NCBI GenBank assembly: GCA_012729265.1
Contig: JAAYDL010000372.1
Coordinates: 1-37,768 of the forward strand
DNA from: Lentisphaerota bacterium
GTDB taxonomy: Bacteria > Verrucomicrobiota > Kiritimatiellia > Kiritimatiellales > Pontiellaceae
Length of the DNA: 37,768 nucleotides
Reading direction: 5' to 3'
Every line of letters starts with the position of its first letter. The stretch's first letter is position 1. This document shows, one piece after another, positions 1 to 8,131 of the stretch. Both the position numbers and the translations under genes were made by a program. The notes beneath the pieces were generated by a model. It had not been told where the DNA came from. It made no database searches and was given only the letters and a program-made list of their open reading frames with translations.

Positions 1-114
1 CAAGATGGCTGCGGTACGGGAGCAGGGCCGCCAAGATGGCTGCGGTACGGGAGCAGGGCCGCCAAGATGGCTGCGGTACGGGAGCAGGGCCGCCAAGATG
101 GCTGCGGTACGGGT
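1..114. repeat. 31-bp tandem repeat array at window edge
   Basis: Three full copies (1-31, 32-62, 63-93) and a partial fourth (94-114) of a 31-bp unit beginning CAAGATGGCTGCGGTACGGG. The copies are identical where they overlap. Each junction creates a near-palindrome GCCGCC-AAGAT-GGCTGC followed by GGTACGG, and the same hairpin type recurs at 442, 19389 and 30809. The array begins at base 1, so its true length is unknown. There are no unique spacers, so it is not CRISPR. Confidence 0.95.
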
Positions 115-158
115 AGCGCCTCCGCTGCGCTGGTGGCGCTTTTCGAGAATGGCCGAAT

Positions 159-190
159 GTGCATGAGCCGGCGCGTAGCGCAGGCTGTAC
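159..190. repeat. dispersed 32-bp repeat, copy 1
   Basis: The 32-bp stretch starting GTGCATGAGCC and ending GCAGGCTGTAC recurs at 22949-22980 with one mismatch. Weaker similarity extends about 27 bp upstream of both copies (from a shared GGTGGCG). Both copies lie in intergenic spacers about 22.8 kb apart. The word CGTAGCGCAGGC also occurs near 19408 beside another repeat. Confidence 0.85.
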
Positions 191-441
191 TGATTAATAC
201 CTTTGTTTGGGGATTTATTTGCAAGGAATGGATGAAAAGCAACGAATTGACAATCATCCTGCCCTGAAATCATTTTGCCTGACATAAAACCTCCGAGTCC
301 TCTGTACCCTCCAGCGTAGCGGGTGGTGAATGATCTTGACCTCAAAGAAGAGAAGAGGGAGGGGAAAATGGATCAATTATTTTGTCCTAATTATTCTGTC
401 TAAATAGATTGTTTTTCGGGGTCGGCCTGCTCCGCGACGTG

Positions 442-480
442 GCAGCCAGGATGGCTGCGGTACGGGGGGAGGGCCGCCGC
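442..480. repeat. variant copy of the AGGAT-loop hairpin repeat
   Basis: GCAGCC-AGGAT-GGCTGC is a perfect 6-bp stem with a 5-nt loop. It is followed by GGTACGG and a GAGGGCCGCC tail, matching the unit of the tandem array at 1-114. Relative to the array, the left arm has changed so that the stem pairs fully. Confidence 0.8.
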
Positions 481-574
481 AAAACGGTTCTTTTAAAAAT
501 CTGCAGAAGGGGCAAGCGGTAAGAGTCGTGCGCGAATGACTCGTTGCGTAATTAAGGTTGCGAAGTGTGGCAAA

Positions 575-602
575 ACGGTTAATCTTTGGGCCTTTTAACC
601 GT
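575..602 (+). promoter_or_regulatory. hairpin immediately upstream of trpE
   Basis: ACGGTTAA (575-582) and TTAACCGT (595-602) form a perfect 8-bp stem with a 12-nt loop, ending 10 nt before the trpE ATG. It could affect trpE translation or mRNA stability. I see no Trp-rich leader peptide or alternative hairpin that would make it a classical attenuator. Confidence 0.4.
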
Positions 603-612
603 GAGAATAAAT

Positions 613-2136
613 ATGGCCGTTTTACCCAATAGAGAGACATTTTTAGAGAAGGCGAAGCAGGGGAATCTGGTGCCGGTGTGGAAGGAAATTCTGGCCGACC
701 AGGAAACGCCTGTTTCGGCGTATGAGCGGGTGCGGACCTATCTGCGCGAACGCGATCAGGCTTCGCATACTTATCTGCTGGAAAGTGTTGAGGGCGGCGA
801 AAATATCGGGCGTTACTCTTTCATCGGCGGAACCCCGCGCACCATTATTCGGGCGTATGGGCGTCGGGTGGAAATTTCCACCGTGGGCAACGAGCGGGTT
901 GTGCTCGACGATGTCGATCCGCTGGATGCGCTGAAACAGCATATGGCGCAGTTTTCGCCGGTGGTCGACGATCCGTCGCTGCCGCGCTTTATCGGCGGGG
1001 CGGTGGGCTTTATCGGCTATGATATGGTTTCTCAGTTTGAACCGCGGGTTCCGGTGATTCCCAACGATGAGATCGGCAATCCCGATATGGTCTTTATGGT
1101 GACCGATGGCCTGATTATTTTTGACCGGGTGAATCATCGCCTGAAGATTGTGGCGAACGCGCATATTAACAGCGACCCGGATGCGGCGTACGATCAGGCG
1201 CTGGCGCAAATCGATGAATTGTGCGAGGCGTTGAAGGCGCCGGTTGAGCGCGTGCTGATTGAATCGCACGACGAAGTGGAGCCGCTGATTCCTCGATCGA
1301 ACACGACGAAAGAAGAATTTATATCGATGGTCGAGAAGGGGAAGGAATATATCCGCTCCGGCGATGTGATTCAGGTGGTGCTCTCGCAGCGGTTTGAGGT
1401 CGATAACGAGGCCGATTCGCTGGACGTGTACCGGGCGCTGCGCGCGATTAATCCCTCGCCGTATATGTTCTGTCTGGATATGGGCGAAAGTGCTATGGTG
1501 GGCACCTCGCCTGAGATTCATGTTCGTTGCGAAGATAAGCGGGTGGAGGTGCGTCCGATTGCCGGAACGCGGCCGCGCGGAAAGAGTGCCGAAGAGGATC
1601 AGCGGTTTGAGCGCGAACTGCTCGCCGATCCGAAGGAGCGGGCGGAGCATATTATGCTGGTGGATCTGGGGCGCAACGATATCGGCCGCGTGTGCGATTT
1701 TAACAGCGTGTGCGTCGAAGACCTGATGGTGATTGAGCGCTACAGCCACGTGATGCATATTGTTTCCGACGTGACCGGGCATCTGTCGGATGAGCACGAT
1801 GAATACGATGTGATGCGCGTAACGTTCCCCGCCGGTACCGTGAGCGGCGCGCCGAAGATTCGGGCGATGGAGATCATTGCCGAGCTGGAAAAAAGCAAGC
1901 GTGGTCCCTACGCCGGAGCGGTGGGCTACTTCAACTATAACGGAAACGTTGACTCCTGCATCACGATCCGTACCGTGATTTTGGATAAGGGCAAGGCCTA
2001 CATTCAAGCCGGCGCGGGCATTGTCGCCGACTCTGTCCCGCTGTTGGAATACGAAGAAACGCAGAACAAAGCACGCGGTATGATGAAAGCGCTTGCGCTT
2101 GCAAAACACTACTACGAAGCCCGAACAGAGAAATAG
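613..2136 (+). CDS. trpE: anthranilate synthase component I
   Basis: Large subunit of anthranilate synthase, converting chorismate plus ammonia (from TrpG) to anthranilate in the first committed step of tryptophan synthesis; cytoplasmic. The 507-aa product has the expected family length. It shows the LLES tryptophan-binding motif near the N-terminus and the chorismate-binding core: GTSPEIHVR, PIAGTRPRGK, the LVDLGRNDIGRV block, GTVSGAPKIRAMEII and a C-terminal GAGIVADS. The open frame extends to a TTG at 586, but that start would lie in the loop of the 575-602 hairpin. I chose the ATG at 613, where family similarity begins (AVLPNRETF). A GTG at 601 is the alternative. The partner trpG lies 442 bp downstream, beyond an intervening GxxExxY gene. 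Confidence 0.96.
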   Translation: MAVLPNRETFLEKAKQGNLVPVWKEILADQETPVSAYERVRTYLRERDQASHTYLLESVEGGENIGRYSFIGGTPRTIIRAYGRRVEISTVGNERVVLDDVDPLDALKQHMAQFSPVVDDPSLPRFIGGAVGFIGYDMVSQFEPRVPVIPNDEIGNPDMVFMVTDGLIIFDRVNHRLKIVANAHINSDPDAAYDQALAQIDELCEALKAPVERVLIESHDEVEPLIPRSNTTKEEFISMVEKGKEYIRSGDVIQVVLSQRFEVDNEADSLDVYRALRAINPSPYMFCLDMGESAMVGTSPEIHVRCEDKRVEVRPIAGTRPRGKSAEEDQRFERELLADPKERAEHIMLVDLGRNDIGRVCDFNSVCVEDLMVIERYSHVMHIVSDVTGHLSDEHDEYDVMRVTFPAGTVSGAPKIRAMEIIAELEKSKRGPYAGAVGYFNYNGNVDSCITIRTVILDKGKAYIQAGAGIVADSVPLLEYEETQNKARGMMKALALAKHYYEARTEK

Positions 2137-2166
2137 GTCTCTCGCCAAGACGCAAAGGCGCTAAGA
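2137..2166 (+). repeat. left terminal inverted repeat of GxxExxY cassette
   Basis: Starts directly after the trpE stop. It consists of the 8-nt words TCTCTCGC, CAAGACGC and AAAGGCGC, then TAAG, and ends 1 nt before the GxxExxY start codon. The right-hand repeat (2547-2575) read on the minus strand has the same outer word, but the two inner words are in swapped order. Confidence 0.75.
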
Positions 2167-2167
2167 C

Positions 2168-2545
2168 ATGACTGAAAATGAAATAGCAAAACTCATTGTT
2201 GATGTCGTATTTCATATTCATAAGGAAACAGGGCCGGGGTTGCTTGAGAGTGTGTATGAAGCTATTTTGGCGGATGAGTTAGAACAGCGGGGTTTGCTTG
2301 TTGAACGTCAAATATCAGTCCCTGTTGTCTATAAAGGGCGGGTTTTTGATGAGGGGTTTAGGGCCGATTTGGTCGTTAACACGAAGGTTATTGTTGAGCT
2401 CAAATCAGTTGAGCTGGTAAAAGATGTTCATAAGAAGCAATTACTGACCTATTTGAAGCTGGCAGATAAGAGGCTTGGATTGCTCATTAATTTTGGAGAG
2501 TCGCTCATAAAAAATGGGATTACACGGGTCGTGAATGGCCTATAA
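2168..2545 (+). CDS. GxxExxY protein (PD-(D/E)XK nuclease-like)
   Basis: A 125-aa protein of the GxxExxY family (TIGR04256/PF13366, PDDEXK_3-like). The signature GLLESVY gives G24, E27 and Y30. D67 in FRADLVV followed by E77 and K79 in VIVELKS forms the D-x(n)-ExK pattern of PD-(D/E)XK folds, so the presumed active-site residues are present. Family members are typically scattered singletons of unknown function; nuclease activity is inferred from the fold only. It sits between trpE and trpG and has no role in tryptophan synthesis that I can see. It is framed by inverted repeats at 2137-2166 and 2547-2575, which suggests an inserted cassette. The region between the repeats is more AT-rich than the flanking trp genes, also consistent with acquisition. 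Confidence 0.9.
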   Translation: MTENEIAKLIVDVVFHIHKETGPGLLESVYEAILADELEQRGLLVERQISVPVVYKGRVFDEGFRADLVVNTKVIVELKSVELVKDVHKKQLLTYLKLADKRLGLLINFGESLIKNGITRVVNGL

Positions 2546-2546
2546 C

Positions 2547-2575
2547 CTTGGCGTCTTGGCGCCTTTGCGAGAGAT
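2547..2575 (-). repeat. right terminal inverted repeat of GxxExxY cassette
   Basis: Read on the minus strand it begins at 2575 with ATCTCTCGC, then AAAGGCGC, CAAGACGC and CAAG. The words match the left repeat (2137-2166) but the inner two are in the opposite order. Its GAGAGAT end lies 4-10 nt upstream of the trpG ATG and may serve as the trpG ribosome-binding site. Confidence 0.75.
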
Positions 2576-2578
2576 ATT

Positions 2579-3142
2579 ATGATTTTGGTGATCGATAACT
2601 ACGATTCGTTTACGTTTAACCTCGTGCAGTATCTGGGTGAACTCGGCGCTGAGATGCAGGTCTTTCGGAACGATAAAATTACGGTCGAAGAGGCCGTGGC
2701 GCTGAAGCCGGAAAAGGTGCTCGTCAGTCCGGGGCCGTGCACGCCCAAGGAGGCGGGCGTTTCCTGCGATATTATCCGCGAATTCGGTCCGCGCCTTCCG
2801 CTTCTTGGCGTTTGTCTGGGACATCAGTCCATCGGCGAAGTCTACGGCGGAAACGTCGTACGCGCAGATCGACTCATGCATGGAAAGACATCGCCGATAC
2901 TTCACAAAGAGAAGAGTGTGTTTAAAGGGCTGCCGAGTCCGTTCGACGCCACGCGCTATCACTCGCTCATTATCGAGCGCGATTCACTTCCGGACTGTTT
3001 GGAGATTACCGCCTGGACCGCCGAAGGCGAGATTATGGGCGTTCAGCACAAAGAGCATCCGGTGCACGGCGTCCAGTTCCATCCGGAATCGATCCTGACC
3101 CGCGAAGGTAAAAAGCTGCTTCAGAACTTTCTGGATCTGTAA
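2579..3142 (+). CDS. trpG: anthranilate synthase component II, glutamine amidotransferase
   Basis: Glutaminase subunit that supplies ammonia to TrpE; many homologues (PabA/TrpG) also serve p-aminobenzoate synthesis. The 187-aa class I glutamine amidotransferase has the N-terminal [11 protein letters not shown], the oxyanion strand SPGPCTP, nucleophile C79 in GVCLGHQ, and the catalytic H168 and E170 in FHPES. Length is normal for a free-standing TrpG. The start follows a GAGAG sequence contributed by the GxxExxY cassette's right repeat, so the insertion did not abolish a plausible ribosome site. No trpD or trpC follows; the next gene is convergent. Confidence 0.95.
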   Translation: MILVIDNYDSFTFNLVQYLGELGAEMQVFRNDKITVEEAVALKPEKVLVSPGPCTPKEAGVSCDIIREFGPRLPLLGVCLGHQSIGEVYGGNVVRADRLMHGKTSPILHKEKSVFKGLPSPFDATRYHSLIIERDSLPDCLEITAWTAEGEIMGVQHKEHPVHGVQFHPESILTREGKKLLQNFLDL

Positions 3143-3189
3143 GTTGTGATGAGTAACGAGTGATGCGTAATTGACGGGGTTCTTGGTCG

Positions 3190-3205
3190 ACGTAGCATTC
3201 TACGT
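3190..3205. terminator. possible hairpin terminator between trpG and nadE
   Basis: ACGTAG-CATT-CTACGT is a perfect 6-bp stem with a 4-nt loop, followed by TTTC. It lies between the convergent trpG and nadE stops. The stem is short and the U-tract poor, so this is a weak candidate. Confidence 0.3.
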
Positions 3206-3213
3206 TTCACGAC

Positions 3214-4827
3214 TCAATTCCTATACTGATTCACGATCGGCATGCGGCGGTCGCGGTCGAAGGAGCGGGGGGTAATTTTTACGCCGGGCGGGGATTGGCG
3301 TCGTTTGTATTCGCTGAGTTCCACGGCGTTCACGACGCGGCGGACGAGCGCTTCGTCGTATCCCTTTGCGGTAAGGCTGTCGATGCCCATGTCGTTTTCC
3401 ACATAGTCCATTAGAATGGGGTCGAGCACGTCGTAGGGCGGAAGCGAATCGGTGTCTTTTTGGTCGGGCCGGAGCTCAGCGGAGGGCGGGCGCTCGATGA
3501 TGCTGGGCGGGATGACCGGCGTGTCGCTCTGTTCATTGCGCCAGCGGCAGAGGTCGAAGACGAGTGTTTTAGGAACGTCCTTAATGACGGCAAATCCGCC
3601 AGCCATATCGCCGTAGATGGTGCAGTAGCCCATGGCCATTTCGCTTTTGTTTCCGGTGGTGAGCACCAGCCAGCCATATTCATTGGAGAGCGCCATGATC
3701 AGATTGCCTCGAATGCGCGCCTGCAGATTTTCTTCAGCCAGCCCCGGCTTTTTATCGGAACCCCAGACCTTCGCCAGTGAATTTTTAAATTCTTCATACA
3801 GCGGTTTGATGGGCACCTCATAAAACTCAATGTCGAGAATTCGGGCCATCTCATAAGCATCGCTGAGCGTGCAGGAGGAGGAATATTGCGTCGGCATCGT
3901 AACCGAAGCTACGCGCTCCTTTCCCAGCGCATCGACCGCAATGGCCAGCACCAGCGCAGAGTCAATTCCGCCGCTGAGGGCCACGACCACGCGCTTGAAT
4001 CCGATTTTGTTAACGTAATCGCGGAGGCCGAGCGTGAGCGCTGTATAAACCTCTTCCAGATCGGGGAGGGACAACTCCTTGCGGTTTTCGACATGCCCTC
4101 CATGGTCAAAATAAAGCAGGTCTTCCTGAAACTGCTTGGCCCGGGCGCACAGCTCTCCGTTGGAGGAAAAAACCATGCTGGCTCCATCAAAAACCAGTCC
4201 ATCCTGTCCGCCGACCGCGTTGCAGTAAAGCAGCTCCGCCCCCAGTTTTTTTGCAGTCTCCGAGAGCGTCTGAATTCGATGGTTCAACTTTCCACGATGA
4301 TAGGGCGATGCAGAGAGGTTGATCAGCAGGTCAATATTTTCGTTGTTCAGCCGTTCCACGGCGGCCCCGCAGGGAAACCACGAATCTTCGCAGATGTGAA
4401 CGGCCGCGCGTTTGCCGTTCATCACAAAAATGAGCGATGTGTCGCCAGGTTTAAACAGCCGCTTTTCGTCGAATACGCCATAGTTAGGCAGGAGCATTTT
4501 GTGGTATTCGCCGATCGCCTCTCCGCCGTGAAATACGATGGCGGCATTATATTTGGTTCCCGCGCGAAAAACGGGGGCCCCCACAACGATGTAAGGTTCC
4601 GGAGGCAGCTCCTTCGCAATGCGCTTCAGCTGAACTTCACAGTCGGCGCAAAAATGATCCTTCAGAACAAGATCCTCCGGCGGATAGCCGGAGATCGTCA
4701 GTTCCGGGAAAATAATCAGCTGTGCACCGGCATCCGCGGCTATTCGGGCCTTTTCAATGATGAGATCGGCGTTGGCCTGTAGGGCTCCGACGGTCGGGTT
4801 GATCTGTACTAGTGTTGATTTTAACAA
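3214..4827 (-). CDS. nadE: glutamine-dependent NAD+ synthetase
   Basis: Catalyses the ATP-dependent amidation of deamido-NAD to NAD+, the last step of NAD synthesis, using glutamine. The 537-aa protein has two domains. An N-terminal carbon-nitrogen hydrolase glutaminase carries the triad E42 (FPELTISGYPPEDL), K110 (YHKMLLPNYGVFDEKR) and C146 (HICEDSW). A C-terminal synthetase carries the PP-loop SGGIDS at 285-290 and TTGNKSEMAMGY. Length is right for the two-domain bacterial form. The start is TTG: family similarity begins at once (LVQINPTVG), no ATG is nearby, and GAGTAAG lies just upstream overlapping the previous gene's stop. It is the last gene of the guaB-lipoprotein-nadE set, with a 4-bp gap. 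Confidence 0.95.
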   Translation of the reverse strand: MLKSTLVQINPTVGALQANADLIIEKARIAADAGAQLIIFPELTISGYPPEDLVLKDHFCADCEVQLKRIAKELPPEPYIVVGAPVFRAGTKYNAAIVFHGGEAIGEYHKMLLPNYGVFDEKRLFKPGDTSLIFVMNGKRAAVHICEDSWFPCGAAVERLNNENIDLLINLSASPYHRGKLNHRIQTLSETAKKLGAELLYCNAVGGQDGLVFDGASMVFSSNGELCARAKQFQEDLLYFDHGGHVENRKELSLPDLEEVYTALTLGLRDYVNKIGFKRVVVALSGGIDSALVLAIAVDALGKERVASVTMPTQYSSSCTLSDAYEMARILDIEFYEVPIKPLYEEFKNSLAKVWGSDKKPGLAEENLQARIRGNLIMALSNEYGWLVLTTGNKSEMAMGYCTIYGDMAGGFAVIKDVPKTLVFDLCRWRNEQSDTPVIPPSIIERPPSAELRPDQKDTDSLPPYDVLDPILMDYVENDMGIDSLTAKGYDEALVRRVVNAVELSEYKRRQSPPGVKITPRSFDRDRRMPIVNQYRN

Positions 4828-4831
4828 GCGC

Positions 4832-5002
4832 TTACTCGTTGTCGGAGTCGCCGGCCATTTTGAAGGGCGTGGAAACGGCGGTTCCCGTCGTTTTAATGGC
4901 GGTGGAGGCGGCCGTTCCGGCCACCTTTACGGGGGTGGTGACGAGTGCGCATCCACTTGCTGAGCTCAGGATAAAGAGGATCAAAAGAAAGCGGTGTGCC
5001 AT
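4832..5002 (-). CDS. small predicted lipoprotein
   Basis: A 56-aa product starting at the ATG at 5002, 4 nt after the guaB stop. It has a lipoprotein signal: basic MAHR, a hydrophobic stretch, then SSASGC as a lipobox with the Cys near residue 20. The mature part is about 37 residues and contains short imperfect repeats (TTPVKVAGTA, STAIKTTGTA, STPFKMAGDS). Function is unknown; it would be anchored in a membrane. The open frame extends upstream to 5086 inside guaB, but that part has no signal-peptide character. Its tight spacing to guaB and nadE suggests translational coupling. Confidence 0.7.
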   Translation of the reverse strand: MAHRFLLILFILSSASGCALVTTPVKVAGTAASTAIKTTGTAVSTPFKMAGDSDNE

Positions 5003-5006
5003 CTGT

Positions 5007-6491
5007 TTATCGCCGATAATTCGGTGCCTCCTTCGTGATTTTAATATCGTGCGCATGCGCTTCGATCGATCCGGCGTGCGATACACGAACGAAGCGCGCG
5101 TTTTCCTTCAGGGCCGGAATGTTCTTTGTGCCGCAGTAGCCAAGACTGGCTTGGAGTCCGCCGCAGAACTGTTTCAGCACCTTATTCACGGTTCCGGCGT
5201 AGGGGACCATACCTTCAATGCCCTGTGGAACGAGATCGTCTTCATCGCTCAAACCATAGCGTTGGCGGCTGCCTTCGCGCGATTTCATGGCATCGAGGCT
5301 GCCCATGCCGCGGTAAATGACAAACTGGCGTCCGTCATAGATAATTTTTTCGCCGGGGCTTTCTTCTGTTCCGGCAAGAACGGAGCCCATCATGGCCGAG
5401 TCTGCTCCGGCTACAAGTGCTTTCGCAATATCACCCGAGTTGCGGATACCGCCGTCCGCGATGACCGGAATCTCTCCCTTAAGCGCGTTGGCGGCTGCAT
5501 AAATGGCTGAAATCTGTGGAATACCCACACCGGCCACTACGCGGGTGGTGCAGATGGAGCCGGGGCCGATGCCGACCTTAACCGCGTCAGCGCCGGCATC
5601 GCGCAGGGCAAGTGCCGCTTCGCCGGTGGCAATGTTGCCGCCGATTACGTCGATATGGGGAAATTTATTCTTTACCCATGCGACCATATCGATCACGCCC
5701 TTCGAGTGGCCGTGCGCGGTGTCTACCACGAGAACGTCGACTTCAGCCTGATTAAGCACTTCCGCGCGCGCATAGTCGCCGGGGCCGATGGCAGCGGCCA
5801 CGCGCAGGCGATACCGCGCATCCCGGTTAAAGAGGGGATCTTCATTTTCAATCAGGCGACGGACGTCGGTATAGCTATAGAGCCCAACGAGTTTCCCGTT
5901 TTCGATCAGCGGCAGCTTTCCAATCTTATGCTGCTGCATAATGTCATACGCCTGCCGAAGATTGGTGTTTGGAGCGGCAGTGATGATGTCGGTGGTCATT
6001 ACGTCGGCCACTTTGGCGCGCTTGGCGCGTGAAAAGCGTACGTCTTTTGAGGTCAGGATGCCGGCCAGTTTGCCGTCGTCGTCCAGAATGGGGAAGCCGC
6101 TGAAGCCGAAGCCTCTTTCCGCCTGCCGAATGGAAATCGTTTCGAGGGTGTCGTTTACGTTAAAGGTTATCGGTGAAGCGATCAGCCCGTTGAGGTGATT
6201 CTTTACCCGGCTGACATGTTGGGCCTGAACTTCCGGTTCCAGATTTTTGTGAATGACTCCGATGCCGCCGAGCATGGCCATAGAGATGGCCATGCGTGCT
6301 TCCGTTACGGTGTCCATGGCGGCACTGAGAAAGGGAATGTTCATCGTAATGTTGCGGGTCAGCCTGGTCGAAATGTCGGTATCGCCCGGAAGAAAGTCCG
6401 CATACTGGGTGATCAGCGAGACATCGTCGAAGGTAAGTCCTTCATAAGGGAAGGTTTGCATGAAATCATCAATATATTTATTTCGGCTCAT
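5007..6491 (-). CDS. guaB: inosine-5'-monophosphate dehydrogenase
   Basis: Oxidises IMP to XMP with NAD+, the rate-limiting step of GMP synthesis; cytoplasmic tetramer. The 494-aa protein has the full IMPDH layout: N-terminal barrel start (LTFDDVSLI), two CBS domains inserted around residues 95-215 ([29 protein letters not shown]), then the barrel with [16 protein letters not shown] and the catalytic loop GPGSICTTR (C314), the flap GMGSL and a C-terminal GYCGTKNI segment. I chose the ATG at 6491 because AAAGG lies at a normal distance from it; the in-frame ATG at 6500 directly abuts that site. It heads a short minus-strand operon with the lipoprotein and nadE, which pairs an NAD-using enzyme with NAD synthesis. 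Confidence 0.96.
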   Translation of the reverse strand: MSRNKYIDDFMQTFPYEGLTFDDVSLITQYADFLPGDTDISTRLTRNITMNIPFLSAAMDTVTEARMAISMAMLGGIGVIHKNLEPEVQAQHVSRVKNHLNGLIASPITFNVNDTLETISIRQAERGFGFSGFPILDDDGKLAGILTSKDVRFSRAKRAKVADVMTTDIITAAPNTNLRQAYDIMQQHKIGKLPLIENGKLVGLYSYTDVRRLIENEDPLFNRDARYRLRVAAAIGPGDYARAEVLNQAEVDVLVVDTAHGHSKGVIDMVAWVKNKFPHIDVIGGNIATGEAALALRDAGADAVKVGIGPGSICTTRVVAGVGIPQISAIYAAANALKGEIPVIADGGIRNSGDIAKALVAGADSAMMGSVLAGTEESPGEKIIYDGRQFVIYRGMGSLDAMKSREGSRQRYGLSDEDDLVPQGIEGMVPYAGTVNKVLKQFCGGLQASLGYCGTKNIPALKENARFVRVSHAGSIEAHAHDIKITKEAPNYRR

Positions 6492-6577
6492 ATTTTGCAT
6501 CCTTTTGCCGCGTCATTCTGTGCATATTGGCCAGAGGAGTCAAGAACCGTATTTACAGGACTTTGGCTTCGGACCCT

Positions 6578-6639
6578 ATCGAAGGCTGAAAGCCTGCGCC
6601 AAAGCAATAATTAGTTGGCTACGCTTTTTGTTAAAAAGC
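6578..6639. repeat. dispersed 62-bp repeat, copy 1
   Basis: Aligns without gaps to 24089-24150. Shared blocks include AAGCCYGCGCC, a CAATAAT word, GGCTACGC and TTAAAA, with roughly 14 differences over 62 bp. Both copies are intergenic, lying next to the guaB start and near the sucrose synthase stop. It contains a small GGCTGAAAGCC dyad. Confidence 0.75.
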
Positions 6640-6660
6640 TCTGTTTTTCAGGAAATGGGC

Positions 6661-6689
6661 TTGACGGGCATAGGGGGCTGAGTTATACG
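6661..6689 (+). promoter_or_regulatory. sigma70-like promoter of the rrf2-cysK operon
   Basis: TTGACG at 6661-6666 and TATACG at 6684-6689 are separated by exactly 17 bp, about 43 bp upstream of the Rrf2 start codon. The AT-rich stretch just downstream (6690-6720) is a plausible place for autoregulation, but I see no clear operator dyad. Confidence 0.6.
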
Positions 6690-6732
6690 TGATAAAAATA
6701 ATAATCAAATCATTGTTTTCAGGAGGTTCGGT

Positions 6733-7170
6733 ATGAAATTGTCTACGAAAGGGCGCTATGCAACGCGTATTCTGCTCTGTATTTCACGATTACAGGGGGA
6801 TCAACCCGTTCCTAAAAAGAAGATAGCCGAGCTGGAGGGAATTTCCACCGACTATATTGAACAAATCATGGTTCCGCTGAAAAATGCCGGGCTGGTCAAC
6901 AGTGTGCGGGGATTACGCGGCGGATTTCGTTTGGCGAAAGAGCCGACGGAAATCACGGTGTACGATGTGCTGTCGGCATCGGAGGGAAATATTAATCTGG
7001 TCGGGTGTTTGGCTGAAGGCTGTAACCGATCAGATGAATGCGTCGTTCAGCGTGTCTGGCAGGGTGCCAGCGGCGTATTAAAGGACTATTTTTCAAAAAT
7101 TACGCTCAAGGAACTACAGGATGACTATGAAGAGCGTTTAAAAAACGAACCCATCATGTTTAACATTTAA
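6733..7170 (+). CDS. Rrf2-family regulator, IscR/CymR-like
   Basis: A 145-aa winged-helix regulator of the Rrf2 family. The N-terminus [17 protein letters not shown] and the recognition segment [23 protein letters not shown] are typical. Three cysteines, C92, C97 and C103 ([13 protein letters not shown]), sit where IscR binds its [2Fe-2S] cluster, with spacing 4 and 5 instead of 5 and 5 in E. coli IscR. CymR of Bacillus, which works with CysK, lacks this cysteine set. AGGAGG precedes the start and cysK follows 13 bp downstream. I infer a sulfur- or cluster-responsive regulator of cysteine synthesis, probably autoregulated. No suf or isc genes are in view. Confidence 0.88.
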   Translation: MKLSTKGRYATRILLCISRLQGDQPVPKKKIAELEGISTDYIEQIMVPLKNAGLVNSVRGLRGGFRLAKEPTEITVYDVLSASEGNINLVGCLAEGCNRSDECVVQRVWQGASGVLKDYFSKITLKELQDDYEERLKNEPIMFNI

Positions 7171-7183
7171 CGGAGGAATCAAG

Positions 7184-8110
7184 ATGCCTTTATACAACAA
7201 TATAACCGAAACCGTCGGGCACACCCCGCTCGTGAAACTCAATCGGATATCTGAAGGACTCAAAGCGACCATTGCTGTTAAGTTGGAGTCGCGCAATCCC
7301 CTTTCGAGTGTAAAAGACCGAATCGGTGTGGCAATGATTGAGGATGCGGAGAAAAAAGGGCTGATCCATCCCGGTTCTACGTTGATTGAGCCTACCAGCG
7401 GGAATACCGGAATCGCGCTCGCGTTTACGGCGGCAGCCAAAGGGTATAAACTGATTCTTACGATGCCTGAGAGCATGAGTATTGAGCGCCGACGCCTGTT
7501 GAAGGTGCTGGGTGCTGAGTTGGTGCTGACCCCGGCCGGAGAAGGAATGCCGGGCGCTATCCATGCCGCAGAGGAACTGATCCGGAAAAATCCGAATGCC
7601 ATTATGCTTCAGCAATTTGATAATCCGTCCAATCCGAGGATTCATCGTGAAACCACCGCGGAGGAGATCTGGGATGATACGGATGGTAAGGTGGACATTT
7701 TTGTGGCTGGTGTAGGAACGGGCGGAACACTCAGCGGGGTCGGTTCGAGGCTCAAAGAAAAGAATGCTCAGATCAAAGTGGTTGCCGTGGAGCCGAAAAG
7801 CTCATCCGTGATTTCGGGAGGCAAGCCGGGAGCGCATAAGATTCAGGGTATCGGAGCTGGGTTTATTCCCAACAACCTCCAGATGGATCTGATTGACGAA
7901 ATCATTCTTCTGGATGGCGATGAAGCCGGGGCGACGGCTCGGCGACTTGCCAAGGAGGAGGGTATTCTGTGCGGTATTTCCGCAGGAGCAAATGTTTTTG
8001 CTTCGCTTGAATTGGCAAAACGCCCCGAAAATGAGGACAAACTGATTGTCACGGTGATTTGCGATACCGGAGAACGCTATCTCTCCACATGGCTCTTTGA
8101 GGAAGCATAG
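7184..8110 (+). CDS. cysK: O-acetylserine sulfhydrylase (cysteine synthase A)
   Basis: PLP enzyme that makes cysteine from O-acetylserine and sulfide. The 308-aa protein has the PLP lysine K44 in SSVKDR, the TSGNTG substrate loop at 71-76, the [10 protein letters not shown] phosphate-binding loop and a C-terminal [10 protein letters not shown]. These fit CysK/CysM fold-type II enzymes, and CysK is favoured by the overall pattern. A GGAGG site lies upstream of the ATG. It is cotranscribed with the Rrf2 regulator (13-bp gap), a pairing reminiscent of CymR-CysK control. Confidence 0.95.
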   Translation: MPLYNNITETVGHTPLVKLNRISEGLKATIAVKLESRNPLSSVKDRIGVAMIEDAEKKGLIHPGSTLIEPTSGNTGIALAFTAAAKGYKLILTMPESMSIERRRLLKVLGAELVLTPAGEGMPGAIHAAEELIRKNPNAIMLQQFDNPSNPRIHRETTAEEIWDDTDGKVDIFVAGVGTGGTLSGVGSRLKEKNAQIKVVAVEPKSSSVISGGKPGAHKIQGIGAGFIPNNLQMDLIDEIILLDGDEAGATARRLAKEEGILCGISAGANVFASLELAKRPENEDKLIVTVICDTGERYLSTWLFEEA

Positions 8111-8131
8111 AGCATTCTAAGGGCCCGGGTT

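Larger units (their letters stand above)
191..612. other. trpE upstream spacer, no gene seen
   Basis: I find no convincing coding region here. The spacer holds a fragment around 290-330 that resembles 23496-23537 (shared words CTCTGT, CCCTC and AGCG before GTGGT), a palindromic repeat at 442-480, and a hairpin next to the trpE start. Open frames here lack a ribosome site and any recognisable protein character. Confidence 0.6.

Noticed and set aside
1-114. CRISPR array
   Set aside because: The repeats are contiguous with no unique spacers, and no cas genes are present. It is a simple tandem repeat of a hairpin unit.
67-267. 66-codon open frame through the tandem repeat
   Set aside because: It begins inside the repeat array and continues through the 159-190 dispersed repeat; no ribosome site and no protein character.
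643-2148. 501-codon open frame antisense to trpE
   Set aside because: It mirrors trpE codon by codon, has a His/Arg-rich low-quality composition and no ribosome site. It is an artefact of GC-biased codon use in trpE.
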